Origin: CAIKMD01 sp035277525
GTDB lineage: Bacteria; Pseudomonadota; Alphaproteobacteria; ATCC43930; CGMCC-115725
Assembly: GCA_035277525.1 (NCBI GenBank)
Contig: DATEKH010000142.1
Coordinates: 1 to 16,897 of the forward strand
Direction of reading: 5' to 3'
DNA length: 16,897 nt
Shown here piece after piece: positions 6,976 through 14,493 of the stretch. Made by a program: the position numbers and the translations under genes. Below the pieces are notes generated by a model. That model saw nothing but the letters and a program-made list of their open reading frames with translations, was not told where the DNA came from and did no database searches. The first letter of the stretch is position 1. Each line of letters opens with the position of its first letter.

Positions 6976-7202
6976 TTGGCGAGCTTGCGCAGCACGTTGC
7001 GCCGCTTCTTCGCGACGCGCTCGAGAAGCACGGTCTGGCGCTCGAAATCGGGGTCATAGGGCGTGATGCGGAATCCGTCCGGCGTCTCGGTGAGAAATAC
7101 CATGTCGCCCTGCGCGGCGTTGAGCCGCTGCAGCGCCTCGCGCGGCAGCACCAGCCCGGCGCTATTGCCGATCCGCGTGATCTTGAGCTTGAGCGCGTCC
7201 AT
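6972..7202 (-). CDS. AbrB/MazE/SpoVT-family antitoxin paired with Doc
   Basis: This 76-residue protein opens LKITRIGNSAGLVLPREALQ, the swapped-hairpin DNA-binding fold of AbrB/MazE-type antitoxins. The C-terminal half (about 48-76, EXXXLLERVAKKRRNVLRKL type) is basic and helical and probably contacts the toxin. It would neutralise the Doc toxin encoded next to it and repress its own operon. The ATG has a GGGAGAAG purine stretch upstream. A palindrome at 7219-7249 lies just ahead and is a good candidate operator. The stop overlaps the toxin start by 4 bases. Confidence 0.88.
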   Translation of the reverse strand: MDALKLKITRIGNSAGLVLPREALQRLNAAQGDMVFLTETPDGFRITPYDPDFERQTVLLERVAKKRRNVLRKLAK

Positions 7203-7218
7203 GGAGCATCGCTTCTCC

Positions 7219-7249
7219 CGCGTTAGAACAATCGTTATACCCTAACGCG
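7219..7249 (-). promoter_or_regulatory. Candidate operator of the AbrB-Doc operon
   Basis: Perfect 8-base arms, CGCGTTAG (7219-7226) and CTAACGCG (7242-7249), flank 15 bases. On the minus strand the interior holds a TATAAC that could serve as a -10 box, with TTGACG further upstream at a longer than ideal spacing. The palindrome starts 17 bases before the antitoxin ATG, where autorepression by an AbrB-fold antitoxin would be expected. Binding is inference. Confidence 0.5.
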
Positions 7250-7393
7250 CGTCCCCTCCTCGTCAAGAGACTGCCGTGGCGGCCCTCGAAAAACTTTGCC
7301 TGCCCGCTGTGGCGGCGATGTCACGCTCCTCGCCCAAGGCCTTGTTCCGGCGATTTTTTTGGCCGCGGCCCCGACCGGTTATCCCCAACTCCA

Positions 7394-7440
7394 CCACTAG
7401 ATTTTGTGTCTCCAGTCCCAAAATGTCCAAAATCTTGTTG
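7394..7440 (+). promoter_or_regulatory. Tandem NrdR boxes upstream of nrdJ
   Basis: The first box, CCACTAGATTTTGTGT (7394-7409), matches 13 of 16 positions of the NrdR-box consensus as I recall it (acaCwAtATaTwGtgt). The second, GTCCAAAATCTTGTTG (7425-7440), is weaker (9 of 16) but keeps the core CAAAATCTTGT. Their starts are 31 bases apart, the three-helical-turn spacing known for NrdR box pairs. NrdR is the ATP/dATP-sensing repressor of ribonucleotide reductase genes; the site lies about 120-165 bases before the nrdJ start. Repressor binding itself is inferred. Confidence 0.65.
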
Positions 7441-7557
7441 CGCGGGATTCCGACTTGGATCAACATTTTGATTCTGCGCCGCCGGGTGGCCCCAGATTTA
7501 GTAGGACGGGGATGGGGCAAGCGGCGCGAAGTGTAGCATCGGTAGTGGGGGTTGGGC

Positions 7558-10500
7558 ATGCGTATCAAGCGTCGTTTCACCGTCGCGGGGGAAGACCCAT
7601 ACAAGGATGTGACGTTCCGGCTTGCCACCAGCGAGATCCGGAATCCCGATGGCTCGCGCGTTTTCCATCTCCCCGATTGCGAAGTGCCGGCCGAGTGGAG
7701 CCAGGTCGCCTGCGACATCCTCGCGCAAAAATATTTCCGCAAGGCCGGCGTTGCGGCGAAGCTCGCGCCCGTGGTCGAGGAAGGCGTGCCCGACTGGCTG
7801 TGGCGCCGCGTGCCCGACGAGGCGGCGCTTTCGAAGCTCGCGGCGAGCCGGCGCTACGGCTCGGAAAAGAGCGTCAAGGAAGTGTTCCACCGCCTCGCCG
7901 GCACCTGGACCTATTGGGGCTGGAAGGGCGGCTATTTCGACAGCGAGCAGGACGCGCGCGCCTATTACGACGAGACCTGCTTCATGCTGGTGAAGCAGAT
8001 GGCTTCGCCCAACTCGCCGCAATGGTTCAACACCGGCCTCCATTGGGCCTATGGCATCGATGGACCGGCGCAAGGTCATCACTACGTCGATTTCCGCACC
8101 GGCGAATTGCGCGCTTCGACCAGCGCCTATGAGCGGCCGCAGCCGCATGCCTGCTTCATCCAGTCGGTCGCCGACGATCTCGTCAACGAAGGCGGGATCA
8201 TGAATCTGTGGGTGCGCGAGGCGCGCATCTTCAAATATGGCTCGGGCACGGGCTCGAATTTCTCGAAGCTGCGCGGCGACGGCGAGAAGCTGTCGGGCGG
8301 CGGACGCTCCTCGGGCCTGATGAGCTTTTTGAAGATCGGCGATCGCGCTGCCGGCGCGATCAAATCCGGCGGCACGACCAGGCGCGCCGCCAAGATGGTG
8401 ACGGTCGACATCGATCATCCCGACATCGAACAATTCATCGATTGGAAGGTGATCGAGGAGCAGAAGGTGGCGGCGCTGGTCGCGGGCTCGAAGCTCGCCC
8501 AGAAGCACCTCAACCTTATCATGGCGGCTTGTCACGACGCGCCGGCAGCCCTGGGCGAAGACCGCTTCGACCCCAAGAAGAATCCGGCGCTAAAGCAGGA
8601 GATCAAGGCCGCGCGCCGCGCCATGATCCCCGAGAACTACGTCCAGCGCGTCATCCAATTCGCGCAGCAGGGCTACAGCCAAATCGATTTCCGCACCTAT
8701 GACACCGATTGGGACAGCGACGCCTATCTCACCGTCGCGGGTCAGAACTCCAACAACTCGGTGCGCATCACCAACGATTTCCTCGAGCGCGTCGAGAAGG
8801 GCGGCGACTGGCACCTGACGCGCCGCACCGACGGCAAAGTGTCGAAGACGTTGCCGGCGAAGGAGCTCTGGGAAAAGATCGCGCATGCGGCCTGGGCCTC
8901 GGCCGATCCGGGCCTGCAGTTCGATACGACGATCAACGAGTGGCACACCTGCGCGGTCTCGGGGCGCATCAACGCCTCGAACCCGTGCTCGGAATACATG
9001 TTCCTCGACGACACGGCGTGCAACCTCGCCGCCGTCAATCTCCTCGCCTTCCGCAAGCCCGATGGCGGCTATGACATCCCGGCCTTCGAGCACGCGATCC
9101 GGCTCTGGACCATCACGCTCGAGATTTCGGTGCTGATGGCGCAGTTCCCCTCGCGCGAGATCGCGCGGCTCTCTTACGAGTACCGCACTCTCGGTTTGGG
9201 CATCGCCAATCTCGGCGGGCTCCTCATGACCTCGGGCCTGCCCTATGACAGCGCCGAGGGCCGCGCGCTCTGCGCCGCTTTGACCGCGATCGTCACCGGG
9301 ATCGGCTATGCCACCTCGGCCGAGATGGCGGGCGAATTGGGCTCCTTCCCCGGCTATGAGAAGAACCGCGAGCCGATGCTGCGCGTCATCCGCAATCATC
9401 GCCGCGCCGCGCATGGCGAGAAGACGGGCTATGAGAAGCTCGCCATCCTGCCCGTGCCCCTGGACGCCGCCAATTGCCCGGATCAGGGGCTGGTCGAGGC
9501 GGCCAAGCACGCCTGGGACGTGGCCCTGGCTCTGGGCGAGCGCTTCGGCTATCGCAATGCCCAGGCGACCGTGATCGCGCCGACCGGCACGACCGGGCTG
9601 GTGATGGATTGCGACACCACCGGCATCGAGCCCGATTTCGCCATCGTCAAGTTCAAGAAGCTCGCGGGCGGCGGCTATTTCCGCATCATCAACCGCGCCG
9701 TGCCCGAAGCCTTGAAGACCCTCGGCTACGCGCCGCAGGAGATCGAGGCGATCACGCGCTACGCCGTCGGCCATGCGACCTTGGACAACGCGCCGGCGCT
9801 CAATCACAAGCAGCTCAAAGCCAAGGGCTTCACCCAGGGCGCGATCGAGACGCTCGAGACCGCGCTGCAATCGGCCTTCGACATCCGCTTCGTCTTCAAC
9901 AAATGGACCTTGGGCGAAGAGTTCTGCAAGGCGGCGTTCGGCTTCTCGTCGGAGCAGCTCAACGATGCGAGCTTCGACATGCTCGGCGCGCTCGGCTTTG
10001 CCAAAGCCGAGATCGACGCCGCCAACACCTATTGCTGCGGCGCCATGACCTTGGAGGGCGCGCCGCATCTCAAAGACGAGCACCTCGCGGTGTTCGACTG
10101 CGCCAATCCCTGCGGCCGCATCGGCAAGCGCTGCCTCTCGGTCGAAAGCCATATCCGCATGCTGGCGGCGGCGCAGCCCTTCATCTCGGGCGCCATCTCC
10201 AAGACCATCAACATGCCCAACGCGGCGACGGTCGAGGATTGCAAGAACGCCTATATGCTGTCCTGGAAGCTCGGCCTCAAAGCCAACGCGCTCTATCGCG
10301 ACGGCTCGAAACTGTCGCAGCCGCTGCAATCGCAGCTCCTCGAGGACGAGCAGGACGAGGACGCGGTCGCCGAGCTGATCGACAAGCCGCAGGCCGAGCG
10401 CGTGCCCATGGTCGCCGAGCGCATCATCGAGCGCGTGATCGAGCGCGTCGTCCAGTCGCATGAGCGGCGGCGGCTGCCCGAGCGGCGCAAGGGCTACACG

Positions 10501-11250
10501 CAAAAGGCCATCGTCGGCGGCCACAAGGTCTATTTGCGCACCGGCGAGTACGAGGACGGCACGCTTGCTGAGATTTTCCTCGACATGCACAAGGAGGGCT
10601 CGGCCTTTCGCTCCTTGATGAACAATTTCGCGATCGCGATCTCGATCGGCCTGCAATACGGCGTGCCGCTCGAGGAGTTCGTCGATGCCTTCGTCTTCAC
10701 CCGCTTCGAGCCCTCGGGCGTGGTCGAGGGCAACGATACGATCAAGATGGCGACCTCGCTCATCGACTACATCTTCCGCGAGCTCGCGATCTCCTATCTC
10801 GGCCGCAACGATCTCGCCCATGTGCAGCCCGCCGATCTCGTGCCCGACACGGTCGGCAAGGGCAACAGCGAATCGACCCCGCCCGATGGCGGCGGCAAAT
10901 CCGACGTCGCCGCGGTGGTGCAGCGCGTCGCCTCGGTCGGCTATGTGCGCAACAAGCTCACGGTGTTCCAAGGCGGCGCCGCCACCGGCACCACGGCAAG
11001 CCGCGGCAACGCGGCCTTGAACATCGCCACCGCCGAAGTGGCCGAGGTCGGCGTGGTCGAGAGCTTCGAGAGTGAATTGAAATCCGGCACTGCGCTCGCC
11101 AATCCGGACAGCCGGATGGAGAAGATCCGGGCGGCGCGCATGCGCGGTTATGAGGGCGACAGTTGCGCCGAATGCGGCAACTTCACCCTAGTTCGGAACG
11201 GGACCTGCCTCAAATGCGAAACATGCGGCAGCACGACTGGCTGTAGCTGA
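7558..11250 (+). CDS. nrdJ: Adenosylcobalamin-dependent (class II) ribonucleotide reductase
   Basis: This 1230-residue enzyme reduces ribonucleotides to deoxyribonucleotides using adenosylcobalamin as radical source, so it needs neither oxygen nor a separate radical subunit. The ATG at 7558 gives the family N-terminus MRIKRRFTVAGEDPY; an in-frame TTG two codons earlier is less likely. GSGTGSNFS is at 228-236. The active-site loop NPCSE at 475-479 gives N475, C477 and E479, and PTGTTG is at 675-680. A TSCPD-type domain occupies about 979-1085. A zinc-ribbon-like tail carries Cys at 1203, 1206, 1217, 1220 and 1223 plus C1229; tail cysteines in this family help re-reduce the active site. NrdR boxes lie upstream and a strong terminator follows. 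Confidence 0.97.
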   Translation: MRIKRRFTVAGEDPYKDVTFRLATSEIRNPDGSRVFHLPDCEVPAEWSQVACDILAQKYFRKAGVAAKLAPVVEEGVPDWLWRRVPDEAALSKLAASRRYGSEKSVKEVFHRLAGTWTYWGWKGGYFDSEQDARAYYDETCFMLVKQMASPNSPQWFNTGLHWAYGIDGPAQGHHYVDFRTGELRASTSAYERPQPHACFIQSVADDLVNEGGIMNLWVREARIFKYGSGTGSNFSKLRGDGEKLSGGGRSSGLMSFLKIGDRAAGAIKSGGTTRRAAKMVTVDIDHPDIEQFIDWKVIEEQKVAALVAGSKLAQKHLNLIMAACHDAPAALGEDRFDPKKNPALKQEIKAARRAMIPENYVQRVIQFAQQGYSQIDFRTYDTDWDSDAYLTVAGQNSNNSVRITNDFLERVEKGGDWHLTRRTDGKVSKTLPAKELWEKIAHAAWASADPGLQFDTTINEWHTCAVSGRINASNPCSEYMFLDDTACNLAAVNLLAFRKPDGGYDIPAFEHAIRLWTITLEISVLMAQFPSREIARLSYEYRTLGLGIANLGGLLMTSGLPYDSAEGRALCAALTAIVTGIGYATSAEMAGELGSFPGYEKNREPMLRVIRNHRRAAHGEKTGYEKLAILPVPLDAANCPDQGLVEAAKHAWDVALALGERFGYRNAQATVIAPTGTTGLVMDCDTTGIEPDFAIVKFKKLAGGGYFRIINRAVPEALKTLGYAPQEIEAITRYAVGHATLDNAPALNHKQLKAKGFTQGAIETLETALQSAFDIRFVFNKWTLGEEFCKAAFGFSSEQLNDASFDMLGALGFAKAEIDAANTYCCGAMTLEGAPHLKDEHLAVFDCANPCGRIGKRCLSVESHIRMLAAAQPFISGAISKTINMPNAATVEDCKNAYMLSWKLGLKANALYRDGSKLSQPLQSQLLEDEQDEDAVAELIDKPQAERVPMVAERIIERVIERVVQSHERRRLPERRKGYTQKAIVGGHKVYLRTGEYEDGTLAEIFLDMHKEGSAFRSLMNNFAIAISIGLQYGVPLEEFVDAFVFTRFEPSGVVEGNDTIKMATSLIDYIFRELAISYLGRNDLAHVQPADLVPDTVGKGNSESTPPDGGGKSDVAAVVQRVASVGYVRNKLTVFQGGAATGTTASRGNAALNIATAEVAEVGVVESFESELKSGTALANPDSRMEKIRAARMRGYEGDSCAECGNFTLVRNGTCLKCETCGSTTGCS

Positions 11251-11254
11251 TCGA

Positions 11255-11346
11255 CAGCGCGGCTCCAGCTCAATGCCTCCCAGCTGGGCCGCGGAACGAG
11301 GCAGAAATTTGGGGGTGCGACCTCGGTCGCACCCCTCTTTTTTTCT
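11255..11346 (+). repeat. 92-bp direct repeat, copy 1 (nrdJ 3' flank)
   Basis: This copy begins 5 bases after the nrdJ stop and ends just after the terminator T-run. It matches 13980-14071 at every position but one: C at 11263, G at 13988. From 11264 to 11346 the identity is complete (83 bases). It holds a first hairpin around CCAGCT..AGCTGG and then the intrinsic terminator. Outside these limits the two loci differ. Because it is the natural 3' end of nrdJ, this copy is probably at the ancestral site. Confidence 0.95.
11312..11344 (+). terminator. Intrinsic terminator of nrdJ
   Basis: The perfect 10-base stem GGGGTGCGAC / GTCGCACCCC has a CTCG loop and is followed by TC and seven T residues. 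It lies 62 bases after the nrdJ stop. It is one of the clearest Rho-independent terminators possible in such GC-rich DNA. Confidence 0.93.
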
Positions 11347-11369
11347 GAGATCCCGGTTCTCCCATGTTG

Positions 11370-11401
11370 CTTGACTTCGATTATATCAGCGTGCCTAATA
11401 T
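11370..11401 (+). promoter_or_regulatory. Candidate promoter of the R-M operon
   Basis: CTTGACT at 11370-11376 resembles a -35 box and CTAATAT at 11395-11401 a -10 box, with 18-19 bases between. The stretch is AT-rich compared with its surroundings and lies 43 bases before the methyltransferase ATG, just inside the inserted segment. The cassette thus appears to carry its own promoter, as needed after the nrdJ terminator. Confidence 0.5.
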
Positions 11402-11443
11402 AAAAGAACGAAACAAGAACTTACCGAGCGGCCAAAGCCACAG

Positions 11444-13030
11444 ATGACACGATTGGGCGCATCCGATTCGGCCTGCCGAGGTGCGGCATCTCTTCCTGAG
11501 CTTCTCGCGCTGGCCCACGCGCTCTCGGCACCCGAGCGCTCTAGTGTTGAAGCAGGCGAGGTTCGCGATGCCCGTCGTGAGATTGCGAACGGTCACGATC
11601 CGCTTGGCGAAGCCTATGCTCGGCTAAAGACGCCCGCCGCGCGCCGCCCTGGTGGCATTACATTGACGCCACCGCGAATCGTCGAGTCGATGATCGCATG
11701 GGCGGAACGGCAAACCTCGGAGCTCGGAACGCCGCTGCGCGTGATCGATCCGGGCGCGGGAACCGGTCGCTTCGCCATTGCCGCAGCCGGCGCATTCCCG
11801 CGCGCCGCCATTCTCGCGGTTGAACGCGACCCCGAACTCGTCGTTCTGCTTCGCGCAAACTTGGCCGCTCTGAAACTGACCAAACGCATCGACGTGATAA
11901 ACGCGGATTTCCGCGCGATCAGCCTGCCGCAAATCGCCGGACCCAGCCTCTTCATCGGCAACCCTCCTTATGTGCGTCATCACCAAATCGAACCAAGCTG
12001 GAAAAGCTGGTACGCGGCGGCGCTCGCAAAGCACGGCATTGCAGCGAGTCGACTGGCCGGTCTCCATCTTCATTTCTTTGCGAAAGTCGCCGAACTTGCG
12101 AAAGAAGGCGACTATGGCTGCTTTATTACGGCGGCCGAATGGCTCGACGTTGGTTACGGCGCGGCGTTGCGCAAGCTGCTGGCCGACGGATTGGGCGGGC
12201 GCGAGCTTCACGTTCTCGAGCCCACGGCAGAAGCTTTTCCGGAAACAATGACGACCGCGGCGATCACGGGTTTCGCCGTCGGGCGGCGTCGTGATGCCAT
12301 AAAAATGCGACGCGTGCACGACGCCGTCGGCCTTGACTCGCTCGAAGGCGGTCATGCGATCGATTGGGAGCGGGCCACCAACACGCCGCGGTGGTCGATT
12401 CTCGTGCGCGGCTCACCCGCTCCTCCGCCCGGGATGATCGAGTTAGGCGAGCTTTGCCGCGTGCACCGTGGTCAAGTCACCGGTGCCAATCGCATTTGGA
12501 TAGCCGGGGATCACTCGGGTGCGCTCCCTCGCCGTTTCCTCAAAGCCACCGTGACGGGCGCGGAGGAATTGATCGCTGCCGCACCACTACTCGATGATGC
12601 GTCCGGTCTCGCGCGTGTGATCGATCTTCCGCGCGACCTTGGTGAACTCGACCACGATGAGCGACAAGCCGTCGAACGTTTCATTCGCTGGGCGAAAAGC
12701 GCTGGCGGCGCGGATGGCTATATTGCCCGACACAGAACGCCCTGGTGGGCCATACGGTTGGGGGCACCAGCGCCCATCATCTGCACTTATATGGGACGGC
12801 GGCCGCCGGTCTTTGTTCGCAATCGCATCGGCGCACACGTCATCAACATCGCCCATGGCCTCTATCCGCGCACGGAAATGAAAGAAGGACAATTGATGGC
12901 ACTTGTCCATGTGCTTTCGCAAAGCGTGAAGCAGGACGCGGGACGTACCTATGCTGGCGGTCTGACGAAGTTCGAACCGCGCGAGCTGGAGCGGGTGTTG
13001 ATACCGAACATCGAAGGGCTGGATGCCTGA
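11444..13030 (+). CDS. Type II DNA N6-adenine methyltransferase (R-M modification subunit)
   Basis: This 528-residue enzyme would methylate adenine in the recognition site and protect host DNA from the partner nuclease. Motifs run in the gamma order: a motif X-like TPPRIVESM at 75-83, motif I IDPGAGTGRFA at 101-111, an acidic residue in AVERDPEL (E127) for the ribose, and the catalytic motif IV NPPYVR at 173-178. The C-terminal half (about 300-528) is the likely target-recognition domain. The neighbouring nuclease looks XamI-like, so the predicted site is GTCGAC; this is inferred from the partner. Base composition is visibly less GC-rich than nrdJ. Its stop overlaps the endonuclease start by 8 bases. 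Confidence 0.9.
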   Translation: MTRLGASDSACRGAASLPELLALAHALSAPERSSVEAGEVRDARREIANGHDPLGEAYARLKTPAARRPGGITLTPPRIVESMIAWAERQTSELGTPLRVIDPGAGTGRFAIAAAGAFPRAAILAVERDPELVVLLRANLAALKLTKRIDVINADFRAISLPQIAGPSLFIGNPPYVRHHQIEPSWKSWYAAALAKHGIAASRLAGLHLHFFAKVAELAKEGDYGCFITAAEWLDVGYGAALRKLLADGLGGRELHVLEPTAEAFPETMTTAAITGFAVGRRRDAIKMRRVHDAVGLDSLEGGHAIDWERATNTPRWSILVRGSPAPPPGMIELGELCRVHRGQVTGANRIWIAGDHSGALPRRFLKATVTGAEELIAAAPLLDDASGLARVIDLPRDLGELDHDERQAVERFIRWAKSAGGADGYIARHRTPWWAIRLGAPAPIICTYMGRRPPVFVRNRIGAHVINIAHGLYPRTEMKEGQLMALVHVLSQSVKQDAGRTYAGGLTKFEPRELERVLIPNIEGLDA

Positions 13031-13970
13031 GCCTCGGCGCTGGTCGTCCGCGCAACTCGAGACGCTCGCCAATGAAGCCGTGAAACTCTTCCGCACGGAG
13101 CGCGTTGGCGAGCCACGGATCTATTCGGCGTTCTTTGAGGCGTTCGCGCCCGTATTCCGCGATATGATCGAGAATGCACTTCCTGCCTTGCTCAAGAAAG
13201 ATGTCGATCGCGAGCTGCTTGCCAAGATCGTTTCGAGCGACGAGGCGAGAACAGCGTTCCGGTACCTCGCAGCACCGCCGATCTCCGACGACGACTTGAA
13301 GACGCTGGCGTCCACGTCGCTTTCCGCCGCCGCGCTGCGCACCGACGCCGCTCAAGCCGAGCGCGTGAGAGATGCCGTTCTCAACGTTATCGACCCACAC
13401 CGATTTCCCTGGATTGGCGACAACCGCAACCCCCGTGATGGAGAAAAGAATACCGCCATCATCGCTTCCGCTGTTCTCGTCGCGACGCAAAAAGTAAGCA
13501 CCAGCCGACGGAGCAGCGCCAAACGCCAGCAGGAGGAAGCCGTAAAGACGACCCTTAAAAAGATGCACTTTCGCGAGGTCCCGCCGAGAAATATCCCGCT
13601 GCTCGAAGATGGCCCAAGGCCTGGAGAATTTTGCGGAGAGAGCAAACTCGGCGATACGCGGGCTGATCTCGTTGTACGACTTGCCGATCGTCGCTACTTG
13701 GCGATCGAATGCAAGGTATCGAACAGCGCCGTCAATAGCTTCAAACGGTTGAATCATGAGGCCCTCGGCAAGGCGCGGCGCTGGTTGGAGCAGTTCGGCA
13801 GGCGCGCCGTCGTGCCAGCGGCCGTGCTCTCGGGCGTATTCAACAAGAATAACCTCGAAGCGGTGCAAGATGGCGGGCTCGCTCTTTTCTGGGGGCATCG
13901 CTTAGGAGACTTGGAGACATTCATTGCAACGTGCCGGCCCAAAACACCCCAGGGACAAAGCGGCCGGTAG
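13023..13970 (+). CDS. Type II restriction endonuclease, XamI family
   Basis: This 315-residue nuclease overlaps the methyltransferase gene by 8 bases in another frame. The second half carries GEFCGES at 201-207 and then RADLVVRLADRRYLAIECKV, giving D215 and the E229-C230-K231 triad, a PD-(D/E)xK active site. It is followed by SNSAVNSFKRLNHEALGKA and VVPAAVLSGVF. This pattern is, as far as I recall, that of the XamI endonuclease family, whose type member cuts GTCGAC. The first half has YLAAPPISDDDLKTLA and FPWIGDNRNP, also consistent with the family. Both catalytic regions are intact and there is no frameshift, so the system is probably active. No controller (C) gene is present. The duplicated nrdJ terminator begins 9 bases after the stop. 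Confidence 0.85.
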   Translation: MPEPRRWSSAQLETLANEAVKLFRTERVGEPRIYSAFFEAFAPVFRDMIENALPALLKKDVDRELLAKIVSSDEARTAFRYLAAPPISDDDLKTLASTSLSAAALRTDAAQAERVRDAVLNVIDPHRFPWIGDNRNPRDGEKNTAIIASAVLVATQKVSTSRRSSAKRQQEEAVKTTLKKMHFREVPPRNIPLLEDGPRPGEFCGESKLGDTRADLVVRLADRRYLAIECKVSNSAVNSFKRLNHEALGKARRWLEQFGRRAVVPAAVLSGVFNKNNLEAVQDGGLALFWGHRLGDLETFIATCRPKTPQGQSGR

Positions 13971-13979
13971 TTCCGAAGG

Positions 13980-14071
13980 CAGCGCGGGTCCAGCTCAATG
14001 CCTCCCAGCTGGGCCGCGGAACGAGGCAGAAATTTGGGGGTGCGACCTCGGTCGCACCCCTCTTTTTTTCT
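13980..14071 (+). repeat. 92-bp direct repeat, copy 2 (after the R-M cassette)
   Basis: This is the same sequence and orientation as 11255-11346, offset by 2725 bases, with a single difference (G13988 for C11263). It starts 9 bases after the endonuclease stop. Together the copies bracket a unique 2633-base segment that carries only the promoter, the methyltransferase and the nuclease. The near identity of a non-coding sequence suggests a recent duplication or continuing gene conversion. Confidence 0.95.
14037..14069 (+). terminator. Intrinsic terminator now serving the R-M operon
   Basis: The same stem (GGGGTGCGAC / GTCGCACCCC), CTCG loop and seven-T run as the nrdJ terminator are found here, 66 bases after the endonuclease stop. 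It would end the methyltransferase-nuclease transcript. Confidence 0.9.
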
Positions 14072-14098
14072 TGACATGCATCAGTGCCGCGACGTGGT

Positions 14099-14493
14099 CT
14101 AGAAGTCTAGCGCAGGCTTCCGCATGCCTGCTCCATGATCCCAATCCCAATCGTCGGGTGGAAACTGGGCGGCAGCCGCGAGCCGAAACAGAATATTGCG
14201 CTTTTCATCGTTGTTCAGATTGGTAATCGCAAACCATCCCCCGGACACCGGCTCGTAGTTGTTTCGATCTTCGGCCAAATGCGGAGACGCCTCAAATAAC
14301 TCCTTTGGGCTTCGAGCGAAATATCGTCGTACACGCGACCCTTCGTCACGAACTCTCTCTGCCAGTCAATCTCTAGAAGACCTGGCTCCACAGCCAGAAA
14401 CTTGTCGATAAGCCAAATGTAACCTTCCTTGCTCGTGTGGAAGTTTCGCGTCATTCCTCGGAAGCTCACCTTAGTCAGCCTAGCGCCGGGCAT
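14099..14493 (-). pseudogene. Frameshifted small conserved protein of unknown function
   Basis: The ATG at 14493 has a good GAAAGGA ribosome site and opens a frame encoding RNFHTSKEGYIWLIDKFLAV and DWQREFVTKG; the frame then drifts and stops at 14215. From about 14340 another frame on the same strand continues with sensible sequence: RRYFARSPKELFEASPHLAE, then NNYEPVSGGWFAITNLNNDE, ILFRLAAAAQF, and a stop at 14099. The two halves join if one base has been lost near 14335-14345. The restored product would be about 131 residues, rich in Trp and Tyr. I cannot name a function, although the pattern resembles hypothetical proteins of Bradyrhizobium-like genomes. The break could be a real mutation or an assembly error. 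Confidence 0.65.

Larger units (their letters stand above)
7203..7557. other. Intergenic region between the toxin-antitoxin operon and nrdJ
   Basis: This 355-base stretch separates the divergent antitoxin and nrdJ genes. It holds the antitoxin operator palindrome at the left end and two NrdR-type boxes near 7394-7440. The rest (about 7260-7390 and 7441-7557) shows no convincing gene, RNA or riboswitch. In particular no cobalamin-riboswitch B12-box was found. Small reading frames here are chance overlaps. Confidence 0.6.

Noticed and set aside
7379..7387. TTATCCCCA, one base from a DnaA box, upstream of nrdJ
   Set aside because: It is a single imperfect 9-mer with no second box; expected by chance at this length.
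7263..7742. Minus-strand frame covering the nrdJ promoter and first codons
   Set aside because: It overlaps the conserved start of nrdJ and the NrdR boxes and has no recognisable motif or ribosome site.
8590..10971. A 793-codon open frame on the minus strand across nrdJ
   Set aside because: It is an antisense shadow of nrdJ, with Asp/Arg/Leu-rich low-information sequence and no family motif.
11347..11443. A controller (C) protein gene for the R-M system
   Set aside because: Only 97 bases lie between the repeat and the methyltransferase start, with no frame for a helix-turn-helix protein; no C gene follows the nuclease either.
14330..14350. Programmed ribosomal frameshift in the broken small gene
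   Set aside because: No slippery heptamer or downstream pseudoknot is seen at the switch point (GACGAAGGGTCGCG); a lost base is simpler.
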